Position numbers and translations under genes: made by a program. Below the pieces are notes generated by a model. It worked only from the letters and a program-made list of their open reading frames with translations, was not told the DNA's origin and did no database searches. A DNA stretch of 64,000 nucleotides from Mesorhabditis belari (Eukaryota; Nematoda; Chromadorea; Rhabditida; Rhabditidae), in assembly GCA_958450365.1 (NCBI GenBank), contig CAUEEP010000936.1:805001-869000 (forward strand), in the 5' to 3' direction. Positions 34,405 through 44,961 of the stretch are shown here, one piece after another; the stretch's first letter is position 1, and each line of letters opens with the position of its first letter.

Positions 34405-34930
34405 AACCTTGGGTAATTAAATCGACGAGAATGGCCTCTGGCGCGCTATCTGTGCGGGTCGATATGCCACCACTTGTGGAGCGAATACCGGCATGGTCGG
34501 CTTTCTCTTTCAAAGAGCATAACTCATGATCAAACGTGGATTTTCTACGATGGTCGAGTGTTACAACGGCAGTGGTTGAAGAAAGGGCAAGTAGGAAAAA
34601 TGGTGCCAAAACGGAACATCTACGGAAAGAAGCGAATGTTGTGTGTCTACTGGTGTTCGACAGGCGTCCTTTTCTGGGAACTTCTCAAACCCAGGCAAAT
34701 TTCAACACCGATGTTTATCTATATCATATGAAAAAGTCGAACAAAAAGTCGGAAGGTTGCTCTATGAAAACAAATGGAACGGCCCCGTTTTCGTTTTTCG
34801 TTGCAAGCTCCCACAAATCAGAAAGATAGATCGATTTTGTGAAGGACAACCTACACTGGAATATCATTCCTCATGCACCGTATTCTCCGGACGTTGCCTC
34901 TTCTGAAATAGAAATAGAAAATACAAGGAA
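34405..34930 (+). pseudogene. Decayed mariner transposase
   Basis: Reads HDQTWIFYDGRVLQRQWLKK, MLCVYWCSTGVLFWELL, then in other frames LLYENKWNG and HAPYSPDVASS, the end of the mariner catalytic domain. Near-identical to the minus-strand relic at 11576-12280, and frameshifted. Confidence 0.7.
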
Positions 34931-35224
34931 AAAAAAGAGAAGGAAATACCCGGATTTTCAGAACCGTGGGCTCGCTCTCGCCTTACTTGAAAATCAGAAC
35001 CAGGGGCATAAAGAAAGCTTTCTTTATTTATGCCAGACGCCGTTTTTTCCTAAGAGCGACCCGAAAAGAACGCACTTAGAATTTCCTTTACAAAATGCCT
35101 TTTTTAGAGAATTCAAAAACACTCATTTTTTAAAACTTCTTTGAGTTCTAACACTTGGTGTTTATAGCTACTTCATTAAAGTATCTGAAACTATTAGAAA
35201 ATATTTTTTGCATAACGTTCTTGC

Positions 35225-35305
35225 TCTGCGGAAGTCGAACCAAAAGCCCCTTATTGGGGCCTCAGATTTGCCTCGTGCGCCTTAGGCCACTCGGCCATAA
35301 AGTCC
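35225..35305 (-). other. tRNA-Leu/Ser-like relic
   Basis: Minus strand: ATGGCCGAGTGG (A box), a long variable-arm hairpin GCCCCAATAAGGGGC and GGTTCGACTTCC (B box). The acceptor and anticodon stems do not pair well, so it is probably a pseudogene. Confidence 0.35.
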
Positions 35306-35692
35306 GAGGTAACACCCGGTTTTTTCGCTTTTTACGAAAAATCACACAACTTTCCAATAAAACTAACGTCGGATTCGGAAAGAGGACCCAAAATTACATG
35401 CTCTTGCAAATTTTGAGCTCATTTGGTCCAGCCATTCACGAGAAACAGCCGTGACTCAACATTGAGTCACGCGGTCGTCAATGTGTTCAAGTAAATAGGG
35501 TACAAGAAGCATATTCGTCTCTAGTTTGGATGAAAACATCGTAAGGGTAACTGTTTATGTTTACAAGACTTCATTTTAATCAAAAAAATTGAAAAGGTAA
35601 GCATTATTTTATTGTTTCTCACTCAAATTTTTGTTTTTTCAAACATTTATATCACATTTAAGATTTTCATGAAATTTCTTCGAGTTTCAATA

Positions 35693-38600
35693 CTAAATAT
35701 CTAGATTCAGTGTATTTAAAGCGTTCAGAGGCTTTCCCGAGCCGAGCGATAAATTCTGGTTTTCTCCATTTATCTCCTCGATTCCCATCTTGCTGTAACC
35801 GAAATGCGATTCGTTTGGGCCTCGACCCCGGTAGGCCTGAAAACAGTTAGTGAAAACAAGAAAACTATGAATATTTATAAATAAAGGGTTGGTAGTATGA
35901 ATAAAGGGTTGAATAGGTAAGTATGAAAAAAGGGTTGGAATTTGCGTGCTCAATTACAGGATGAACTAAAGTCAATGCGAGACAAATGCTTCTCACCGCT
36001 CGTGTCCTCTGGTCGACATTCATGATCGACTCACGTGCCCCGATCCACGAGTGTTTCCCGTGTACTCGGTAGACAGCCGAAACGGAAGGGCCAAAGAAAA
36101 TCTGTTTTTAGAAATACATACAAAAAGTCTTGGCCGGTCACTGTTCACTTGGTTCATAGATCACATCCAAATACAGTGCGTTTCACATCAATAAAGGCAC
36201 CCCAAAAAATTGCAATAACTCGGGATGCATAAGAGTTAGAGTGCTAATTCTTTTATTATTAGAAAGAGAAGACAAAATAACCTAGATAAACTTAAATAGA
36301 ACCAAGAAATTCTCTATTGAATTTCTGGAAATCGTCAAAGTATGAAAAACGGCTTTTTCACCTCAATAAAGGCACTAACGTTTTGTAAACTTTTTTCTAT
36401 TCTTTTCTACTTTTTTGTTTCTTATGCACTTCTAGTATAATTTTCACTTTTTTTAGTGCGATGCTACGCGGTGCTATTTTATCGGACTACGAGAAGGGTC
36501 AGATTGATGTTCTTCATGGCTAGAAAGTCTCGAACCGCAAAATAGTTGCTCAACTCCAAAGATCACCCACCATAATCAATAATTACTTGAAAGATCCGGC
36601 TAAATATGGAAAAGGCAAGCGTACAAACTATCAAAAGAAGCTTTCAAATTGTGATGTTCGTTATATAGCCGATCAGTGTTCACTTGGTCCATAGATCACA
36701 TCCAAATATATTGACGACAAATAATTTTATCTACTTTTAAAGGTGGTTAAAATGAGCCATTTACCCTTTCGATATCCTTTGAACTAAGAGTTTTATGATC
36801 GAAAAACCTTATTTGAGAATGATTTTGAAAAAATCTGCATTTCAAGAATGAATGGATCCCATTGAAAACGGTTTGTGGCATCGTCTATTACTTATTTATT
36901 CATTTTGTTTTGTTGAAAATGAAAGGTTACTGGCAGTTTTGCAGCCTTAAAGGGGTACTTCGGCCTAAAGTTGAGAATCGCGGTCATAATATATATATTA
37001 TTCGATGCGTTTTAGTCTTCCCTACAGCTATTTTCTATATGAAAAACAAGGTTTCCAATCGAGAAATGAAGAAAAACGCAATTTTTTCTTTCCGTCTCAC
37101 CCTATTTGTGGATATTTGTGGATATTTGGGCGAAAAGTATTTAAAGGTTCCGTCCAATTGCACTTTAGCACTTGCGTTCTTTTCTTTTGCATGAGTTTTC
37201 TCAAATTTAACATCAATCTTAAATATTTTTTTTTTAATAGAAAACTACATTCTAAAAGGACTATGAAAAAAAGGTGAATATCAGACTTAAGAAGATGTGA
37301 AAAACATGTGCCCAATTTAACCCTGACTTTCCTTAGCCTAATTTAACACTGACCGGAGTACCCCTTTAAACAAAATCTGAGAAAAAGGACCTTACCCTAA
37401 AAAGGAAAAGTAACTTGAAAAATTCTATTTAAAGCATTCTATTTAGACATCAAAAATCTAAGAATATCATCTTAAAGCTCTCATAAAAAACTACAAAAAA
37501 AACTACTTACGATCGATTTATTTGAATGTGAACTAACCAGAGAAAAATGAGAAAACATTGGCCGGCCAAGACTTTTTGACGACTTTATCTATTCAAAGAA
37601 TACCTTTTTGAATAGGGAAAAATCGGTGATGAGAAGGCGGAAATTTCTTGGACGACATCGAATTATTCCGGCCAGGCGCTCCATATAAGCGACGAAATCG
37701 ACCTAAGAAGTGAGATCTCAAAACCCCGAGGTTCTGAAGCGTTTTTGAACCTCAAAGTAGTGTCGATTACTGTTCGTGTATCGTTGTTTGGCGGCTCTCA
37801 AATCGTTCTCAATCGTTTGCCTCATTCGGTCGATTGATGGAAGCTGAAACCATAAACTAACTTCAAAAAGCACTTGAATGAGACATTGAATGTTTAAAAA
37901 ACAAAAATCATTAGGTTGGTGAATTGAAAACTGCGGGACTTTGAACTAAAATTTATTCAACATAAAACCATAAATTCATTCCAAATAATTTCCATTATTA
38001 TTGACGACTTCTGCCCATTTTACAGGCAATTTGCGGATTCCTCTTTCGTAGTAGGATTTTGGTTTGTGTGTGAGACAAGTGTGAGACTCAAAAGTGGAGG
38101 ACTGGAGACTGGAGATGTCCCAGTTTGAGCACTTTCTTCAAAAGAAACCCATTTTGGTGTCAATGGAAAAGTTGTAGAGAATCAAAAATTAGGCTTATAG
38201 CCAAATTTCCAAAAAGATACACTTAGTAGTTTCTGTTAAAATGCAAGTTTTGTGAAAAGTTTTGTGAAAATGCGTAAATTTGGCATTTCTTGAAAACCAG
38301 TTTTTGAATCGTTCTGAAAATTTGGATATAAGCTTGATTTTTGATTCTCTACAACTTTTCCATTGACACCAGAATGGGTTTCTTTTGAAGAAAGTGCTCA
38401 GCCTGTGACACATGACAATAGCTCGCAGTTTTCAATTCACCAACCCAATATCCCAAATTTGTGTTACAAAAACTCTTACTGACCTTGACTTCCTTTGATA
38501 GTTGAGCAAAGAAGAGTCGGGCTTGCATCTCGGCCACCGGGAACAGTCCACCCCAAGGCTGAATTTAAGAAAGAAAATAATGCGTTTAAGATTTCAGTTG

Positions 38601-41600
38601 GCTTGACTTTCCGCTAAAGGACTTTAGTAATTGATAGAATTTTTAAGTTTTTAAAAGTTTTAGTTCCACGAACACAAATTTTCTCACCATCAAAAACCCC
38701 ACAAAACACAAAGTGTTCCAATCGGCCAATTGTGGGGGGAACATGTGCAAGTACATCCCGGGATGGCGATTGTTTTCCACGGGAAGCGTCTACAATGCTT
38801 TTGTGTCAAGTGGCTTTGCCTGTCATTTCCTCACCTTTCCACCCTCGAGAATGTTCAGATCATAGCTGAAGCCAGTGCAGAAAATCACCTAAACAATGCC
38901 AATGGTCATTAGTTTCCGATTTTGTGATAAATGTTCGACATCCGGTTTTCTTGTTTGTTTATCACTTGCATAACTCGAGTACCTCGTCAACATCATGAGC
39001 CTCCGTTCCGTCCTCAAAAACAACCATCGAATTGGCGAACATTCGGATTTGTGGCCTCATCACCACCGTTCCCGCCATCAGCCGAAGGGGCAACTCATCG
39101 CAAACCGTCGGGTGAGCACTTCAAATTTCAAGCACAAATTTTTATTAAAATTATTTCTGTATATTAAATTGTAACGAAAAAATCTGTCGGTCCTTTTTTG
39201 CCGTTGGCAATTTAAGGATTTTCGTGTTTTTTCCCAGCACCAACCCTTCAATTTTGACTATTTTAATTGTCATTCGATGCAGAATAAAATTGCGCGGCGA
39301 ATGATACCAAAATTAACTTAAAATGAAGTGCGTTTTACATCAAGTGCTCCACCCAAGAAAAGTGCTGTATCTTAAGTTAGAAGCATGCTAAAGCTCTAAT
39401 TCTTTTTCTATTGAACAGAGCACGTTTCAATACCTTAGTAAACACAAATTTATGATCCTTTTCGAATAATTCTCGAAAATTTTTCATTAAATATTGAAAA
39501 CGACCGTTTCACATCAAGGGCTCCACATTATTTTTCTTATTGTTTGCATCATTTTTCTTTGTTTTCCCTATCTAATTTTTTATTTTAGGTTGATGCCGCC
39601 TGCAACAGCTCTTGACAAGTTCGATAAAAGACAAGTTGCCTTATTGCATAGACAAGGACTCTCAAATCGAGAGATAGCTCTCGATCGAGAGACTGGGAAA
39701 ATCGCGTTTTGCGATCGATCGCTACCTTTAAAACCCTTCAAAATATGGAAAACGAAAACGTAGCAACTAAAAGAAGAAACTTGATGATTGAGCTGTCCAA
39801 CATATTGCAAACAATATTCACGGCAAGTCGATTAATGATGTCCGAGATGAGCTGTAGCTTAATGTCTCAAAGTCGACCGTCTGGCGTGCTCTCCAAACGA
39901 CTCCACAGATCACCCAGGACACCCTGATAAAGCAACCAGTGCTAAAACAAGAGCATAAAAATGCACGTCTAGCTTTTGCTCAAGCTCACATCGCCCGACC
40001 TTAATCCAATAGAGAACCTCTGGGGCACCTTGTTTCGTGAAGTTTACAAGAATCGACGCTAATATTCAAACATCGCCGATCTCAAAGTTGCTATCCGCCT
40101 CGCCTGGAACAATTTGGACCTCATTGTCTTACAAAATCTCGTTACCTCGATGTCAAATCGCATTTTTTAAGTGATCAATCACTCCGGCAAAATTACCGAT
40201 TCTTGATAGTGCTTTCTTTTTGTTTGGGATTCGTAGCCTTTGTGCCGGCCCCAATATTATTTTTATTCTTTAATTTGTTGATTTCTTAATAAAATGGTTA
40301 CTTTTTCCGATTTTTACATCCGCTGAAGATCGCTGAAGATTTTTTTGCGAAATTTGACTTAAAATTTTGCAGAATGAATTTTTTCTAAAAACTGCTATTA
40401 CCATTTAGTCGACCTAAGTTTTTTTCTTGGAAACAAGCCAAAAATGAACTTTATATCTCAAAAATGAAAGCTTTTCAAGCGATTTTACGAAGGGAACCCG
40501 AATCTCAAAAGCAAAAAAAGCGACCTTTAAACATTCTCATCAAAAAGTTTTTTAGAGTTGTAACTTTTGCGCAAGTAAAGTTTAGTAAGGGTAAAAATAT
40601 CTGAATAATCAAAAACATTCACCACAAAGGTCCATAACTCGGTTTGATGCCAAATTGCTCATGATCGAAGCGCTTGTTCAGGCTCTCCTCGATCATTTTA
40701 CTGAACTTGCTTGCAGAGATTATTTTCAACATGACATTGTTCGTGAATCTGAAAAAGTGAAATAAGCTTATGATTTAAAGTTTTAATATGCTTCGTACAA
40801 ACTAGTTATAGCAAACAAGAAGATCAACTTGACTCACCTGTTCGTCAACACGTAGTCGTAGGGAACCCCGTGATCGCCCATTCGATTAAAAATCCAAGCA
40901 CCGCCGCGACGAGACACCAAGTAGACCTGCAAAAAGGACAATACTTTTGAACAAGCTTCTGGAAAACTTAAAAACTTGCTTGAACTCCTTGAAAACTTTA
41001 ACAAGCCTTTTTGGTGACTCTCGCCAATTCGCTGGCCACATCGGCTCCCGAATTTCCGACTCCGATCACCACAACCGTCTTCTCATCATATCCTCAAAAC
41101 GAAAAAGATTTTGAAGCTTCTTGTTTGATTAACTTGGTAGATTAACAGCTTTCCTTTGCCAACCTGTTGGACTGCGATAGTCATGTGAATGTGAGATCTT
41201 TCCAGTGAAAGTCTCCTGTCCAGCGAACGGTGGAGGGTAATATGGGCGAGCCTGATGACCTGTGGCCACTAACACTCCATCGAAAACTTCTTGATGATTG
41301 ACCCCGGACCTTTAATTAGAATAATCTTTGAAAACCCATTTGAACACTAACTGATCAATAAAAGAGACGGTCCATTGTCCGGTTTCCGAATGATTCTTGG
41401 TGCGCTCGATGTTTAACACCTAAAAGGCTTTGCAAACCTGAACTACATTGTAGGTTTTACCCAATGAAATTATTTATTGCTTCTCTAATTTCTAGTCTTT
41501 TTTCCTACTTTGTGTCGAAGTTTGATGTTTCTCCAGAGATCGTGATGAGTACAGTAATCCTCGAGGTAGCGATGAAGAGCCGAATGGTGCATGAAATTGG

Positions 41601-43382
41601 GGAGATTCTGAAAAGGAAGTATTAAATTCGTGCAAAAAAACTCAAGAAACACAGTTAGAATTCTATCTAAGTGAGGTTTAAAGGAACTGGCGCGAAAACC
41701 GCGCGGCGCGCTTTCTAAAGTGTGGATACGCTACCGTACCCCGCACAAAAATTCCCCTTTTGCCATTTTTTTTATTTTCCTCCATTCCATGATAGAATCG
41801 GAACCTTTCTCCGGTTTTTTTGTAAGCCTACTCCCGCATAAGTTTTCTTCCCCCTTCCCTAAAATCAATCCTCCTTTTTGTAGCGAGTTTAAGGTTACCT
41901 GTCTCCCCACATTTCCCCATTTCCCTCCCATTATATTGTTCCGCTCATGTTTCGTGTTTAAATTTCTAAAATGGTTTTGTTTCGTTTCTCTCAGCTCCTT
42001 TCTACTTCATTGTCTTCAAATCTTTTTGTATGTCCCGCATAAAATTAGGTCAACCAATTCTCGTTCAACTAAAACGCACAAAATCTACCAAATCAAACAC
42101 GATCTTCTGGGTTTTCGTGTCTAATTATTTTAGAAAAAGGTATCGAGTAAAGTTGAATAGTTATTAACTATGCCTTAAAAACTTGAAAGATTTTTAGATA
42201 CTACGACAGTTGGGGGGCAATTTTCTTTCTTCAAAAGTGCTTTTCCTAGGGCAGTTTTTTCCGTAGATTACGAATTTCATAGTGGGAGCTTGGGAAAATG
42301 CGTTTTAGACCGAATTTTCGAGGATTGAAGTAGAATTGCAATCAGAACTTTGAATTATCTCAAGAAAAGTCTTTTTGGACAGGAAAAGGCTCATAAAACT
42401 CCTTTTGAGCTCGTCTTATAGGAACACTACAGTGAAGTACACTATAGAGGCGGCGACTTCGGGTCCCCCGAAAGTCGGTCTAAAACGCATTTTCCCAAGT
42501 TCTCACTATGAAATTCGTAATCTACACAAAGAACCGGCCTAGAAAAAGCACTTTTGAAGAAAAAAGAAATTTTTTCACCATTGAATTCAGCACATTTTTC
42601 TGCGTTGAATGGCTATTCAAACATGGAAAACGGATAGAAAACGATTTTTCGCCTTATTTCGCGCGGATGTGCCCCCCCCCCCTCAAACTGTCGTTGTACC
42701 GATTTTTAACTTTTTTGGAAAGACCAGAGCAAGTCTAGAGGAAAATAAATTTTCCGGATTTGACCATGAGGCTTCATGCAATCCCTTTGCAAAGCAGAGA
42801 ACTGCGCAAGAGCAAAAGTTTCGAAAACCTACTTCATCTGGAGGAAAATCCGAGTAGGCGAGCATCTCTTTTGAGCTGTTGATCACCGTGCCTCGCATCA
42901 CGTTTGACACTGAAACGAGTTTTGATTGAATTTGAATTGTTCTTCGGTTTTTTGGCTTCTTCCATTTAAGACCTAGGATCCTAGTGGAAAGAGAAAGAGG
43001 AAGTTGAAATAGTAGCATGCGTTTTGGCAATGTCATTTTCAAAAAGTCTCCCAAAACTTACGTTCAGTAGGATTCGGCTTGTAATGCCACAGACCACCGA
43101 CTCCATCCGATCCCTCGAAACACGTCACTTCCATTTGGTACTCTTTAGCCCATCTGAATTAAAGAGTTTGATACAAAAAGATTCTATAAAGATCATCTTG
43201 TAAAGCTAAGCTACAGTATTGATCTGACAACTCTTCTCTGTAGAAAAAACGACCTGACACAAGGCAGCCCCGATCCACCGGCTCCAACAACGCAAATGTG
43301 CTTCTTTGAAGGATTCGGTCCAATCGAATCTTCAAATGAAAAGAGCTGCTTATTCTAATTTTCCAAACTTACTTGATGGCAT
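35693..43382 (-). CDS. Flavin-containing monooxygenase (FMO), complete, 18 exons
   Basis: FMOs use FAD, NADPH and O2 to oxygenate nucleophilic N and S atoms. Exons (minus): 43382-43373, 43329-43254, 43153-43062, 42909-42833, 41607-41509, 41419-41352, 41309-41164, 41092-41007, 40926-40838, 40748-40623, 39118-38983, 38888-38835, 38789-38688, 38558-38484, 37843-37751, 37702-37604, 36101-35997 and 35836-35693; 558 residues with every phase consistent. Motifs: FAD GAGGSG (19-24), SSKEMLAYSDFP, FDGVLVATGH, the FMO signature FTGKISHSHDY (175-185), NADPH-site GVGNSG (200-205), AHPTVCDELP, VIFCTGFSYD, MFPPQL, and the C-terminal FFGPSVSAVYRVHG with WIGARE. Exon 8 requires a GC-AG intron (AAG then GCTTGT). 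The gene spans 7.7 kb because introns hold Tc3-, mariner- and MITE-derived sequence. C. elegans has five fmo genes; orthology was not assigned. Confidence 0.92.
36119..37582. mobile_element. TIR element filling FMO intron 16
   Basis: Inverted ends CAAAAAGTCTTGGCCGG are at both sides (left about 36124, right about 37578 on the complement). The intron is almost entirely this element. It contains a nested Tc3-like fragment (36174-36700) and a repeated TGTTCACTTGGTYCATAGAT. Confidence 0.55.
36459..36665 (+). pseudogene. Tc3-like transposase, N-terminal fragment
   Basis: MLRGAILSDYEKGQIDVLHG, an in-frame TAG, then KVSNRKIVAQLQRSPTIINN and YLKDPAKYGKGKR: the bipartite DNA-binding region of Tc3 transposases. 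A terminus-like CAGTGCGTTTCACATCAAT lies at about 36174. The catalytic part is missing. Confidence 0.65.
37912..38450. mobile_element. Mariner-derived MITE in FMO intron 14
   Basis: Inverted termini GGTTGGTGAATTGAAAACTG, about 538 nt. It contains the 3' end of the mariner transposase frame (AAATTGCCTGTAAAATGGG region) and a hairpin with arms CATTGACACC...GGTGTCAATG. Same family as 52947-53484 and 57513-58052. Confidence 0.7.
39320..40290 (+). pseudogene. Decayed Tc3-like element
   Basis: A terminus-like GTGCGTTTTACATCAAG at about 39328, then MPPATALDKFDKRQVALLHR with QGLSNREIAL (N-terminal DNA-binding region), and at 40001-40170 RPDLNPIENLWGTLFREVY with an in-frame stop, ending WNNLDLIVLQNLVTSMSNRI. 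The central catalytic part is mostly deleted. It lies in FMO intron 10. Confidence 0.7.
40316..40605. mobile_element. Fragment of MITE family B
   Basis: The interior matches 13430-13680 (for example GAAGATTTTTTTGCGAAATT and AAAAACTGCTATTAC). Both termini are lacking. In FMO intron 10, downstream of the Tc3 relic. Confidence 0.5.
42198..42585. mobile_element. TIR element family A in FMO intron 4
   Basis: Starts CAGTTGGGGGGCAATTTT. Internal inverted blocks are AAAATGCGTTTTAGACCG and its complement near 42480. The right terminus is poorly preserved. Confidence 0.5.
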
Positions 43383-43655
43383 TTCGTAAATGAGATCCCG
43401 AAATGAGGCAGTTCTCTTAAAAATCAAATCTACGGTATATAAAGCAGAAGAGACGTCTGTCTGTCTGTCTGTCTGTCACTGTCAAGTTTCTTGACGCCTA
43501 GATCGAATTTCGAGATGCAGTTCTTTTTGTTTAGTAGGAAATTTTATGTTGATTCCGTCCTCAAAAAAATCAAGAAAATCCATCGAACCGAATTTTTTAA
43601 AAACTCCAAAAACTGCAAAACTAGCCGAGCCCAATGTTGTCTAACTTCCCCTCCG

Positions 43656-43740
43656 CGCAGATGGCCGAGTGGTTAGAGCGTGCGTCTCTCAAACGAGAGT
43701 GGGAAAGAGGGGTCGTGGGTCCAGTCCCCTCCGAGAAAAT
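43656..43740 (+). other. tRNA-Leu/Ser-like relic
   Basis: AGATGGCCGAGTGGTTAGAG matches a class II tRNA A box, and a variable-arm-like stretch and GTGGGTCCAGTCCC (B box-like) follow. The anticodon stem cannot form a standard 5+7 arm and the acceptor is unpaired, so it is probably not functional. It lies just upstream of the FMO start. Confidence 0.4.
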
Positions 43741-44961
43741 TAGTTTTGCTTTTCTTTTCAAAATGGATTTGAACTGTTGGAAAGTCAATTTCGATAGCTT
43801 TCTACTATATATAAAAGCGAAGAGACGTCCGTCTGTCCAAATAACATTATGCGCAACATTGCTAACAATGAAGTTCTCGAATAAACTATGGAAAAATTAA
43901 CCCAATAGCCCATTTTAGGGCTCCATAGACCCCAGCCAAAGATCTTTGATTTGGGTCATGGATTTGGTGTTTCTAGACGTTGGCGCAGTTCTCCCTGAAG
44001 ATTTCCATATTTTGGATGAGCCATAAGAATGGGTTTAAAACAACTTGGATAAATGAAATAAATGAATCCCCGATTACGTTCAGTCCAAACTGTCTAGCAG
44101 GAAAGGCGGCTTTAGTCGAAAAGACTTCTGCTTACGAAGACAATATCGATTATCGACAATGATTATCGATTGGCACGACAACAAAGATTATAAATTGCCG
44201 TTAGACCTCAACACGCAACAGTTTACCAATAAATCAAATGAAAAACTCAAAGTCAAAGTTCAAAGTTTCTTAGTTTTAAGTAAATAAATTCAATGCGACT
44301 GGGAAATGGCTGAGACACCCAATTAAACGGGCAATTATGGCTAACACGATTTTTCAACTTAATAAGAGAGAAAATCGTAAAGAGCAAAAAGCTGGAACTC
44401 GAAAAATATGAGCTTTGAAGCCGGAAATCGTTCTTGCAAGATATATGACTGCAAAAATACACGCAAATGAGATTTTAGGGCGTCTCATGAGTGTATTTTT
44501 GGAGTTTTTCCGTGGCAAAATATCGGCAAATTGCCGGGTTAACGGGGTGCAATTTCGGAGGGTATTTTGTTTTTGTCGAATTTTTTGTCGAACGGCTCAT
44601 TTTCCGAAAAATGTTCCAACTAATCAGTTTTCCCTCCGAAGGGGAATCATTTCCGGCTGCTTTTGAATTGGTACTTTGAATGTAGCGAGAAGTAGTTGCC
44701 CAAATAGAGTGAATTTTGAGTGACTTAAAACGTTCAACTTTTTCCACAAACTTCTGTTCTGTTTCATTGGTTTTGTACCAATGAAACAGAACAGAAGTTG
44801 CCAATTGCAGGCAAAATTACCAGTTGCCAATTGCCACGTAAAGCCCATTTCTAGTGTTTATACCGTTCTTCACTTCCTAAAGAGCATTTCTCAAGGAATC
44901 CTGCCGTAATTGTTTCCATTTTGGCCGATTTTTCCAGCTTAGACTGGCTGTGTTCGACACA

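Noticed and set aside
41720..42124. 134-codon frame rich in F and S
   Set aside because: It lies inside FMO intron 4 on the opposite strand, with low-complexity pyrimidine-rich composition.
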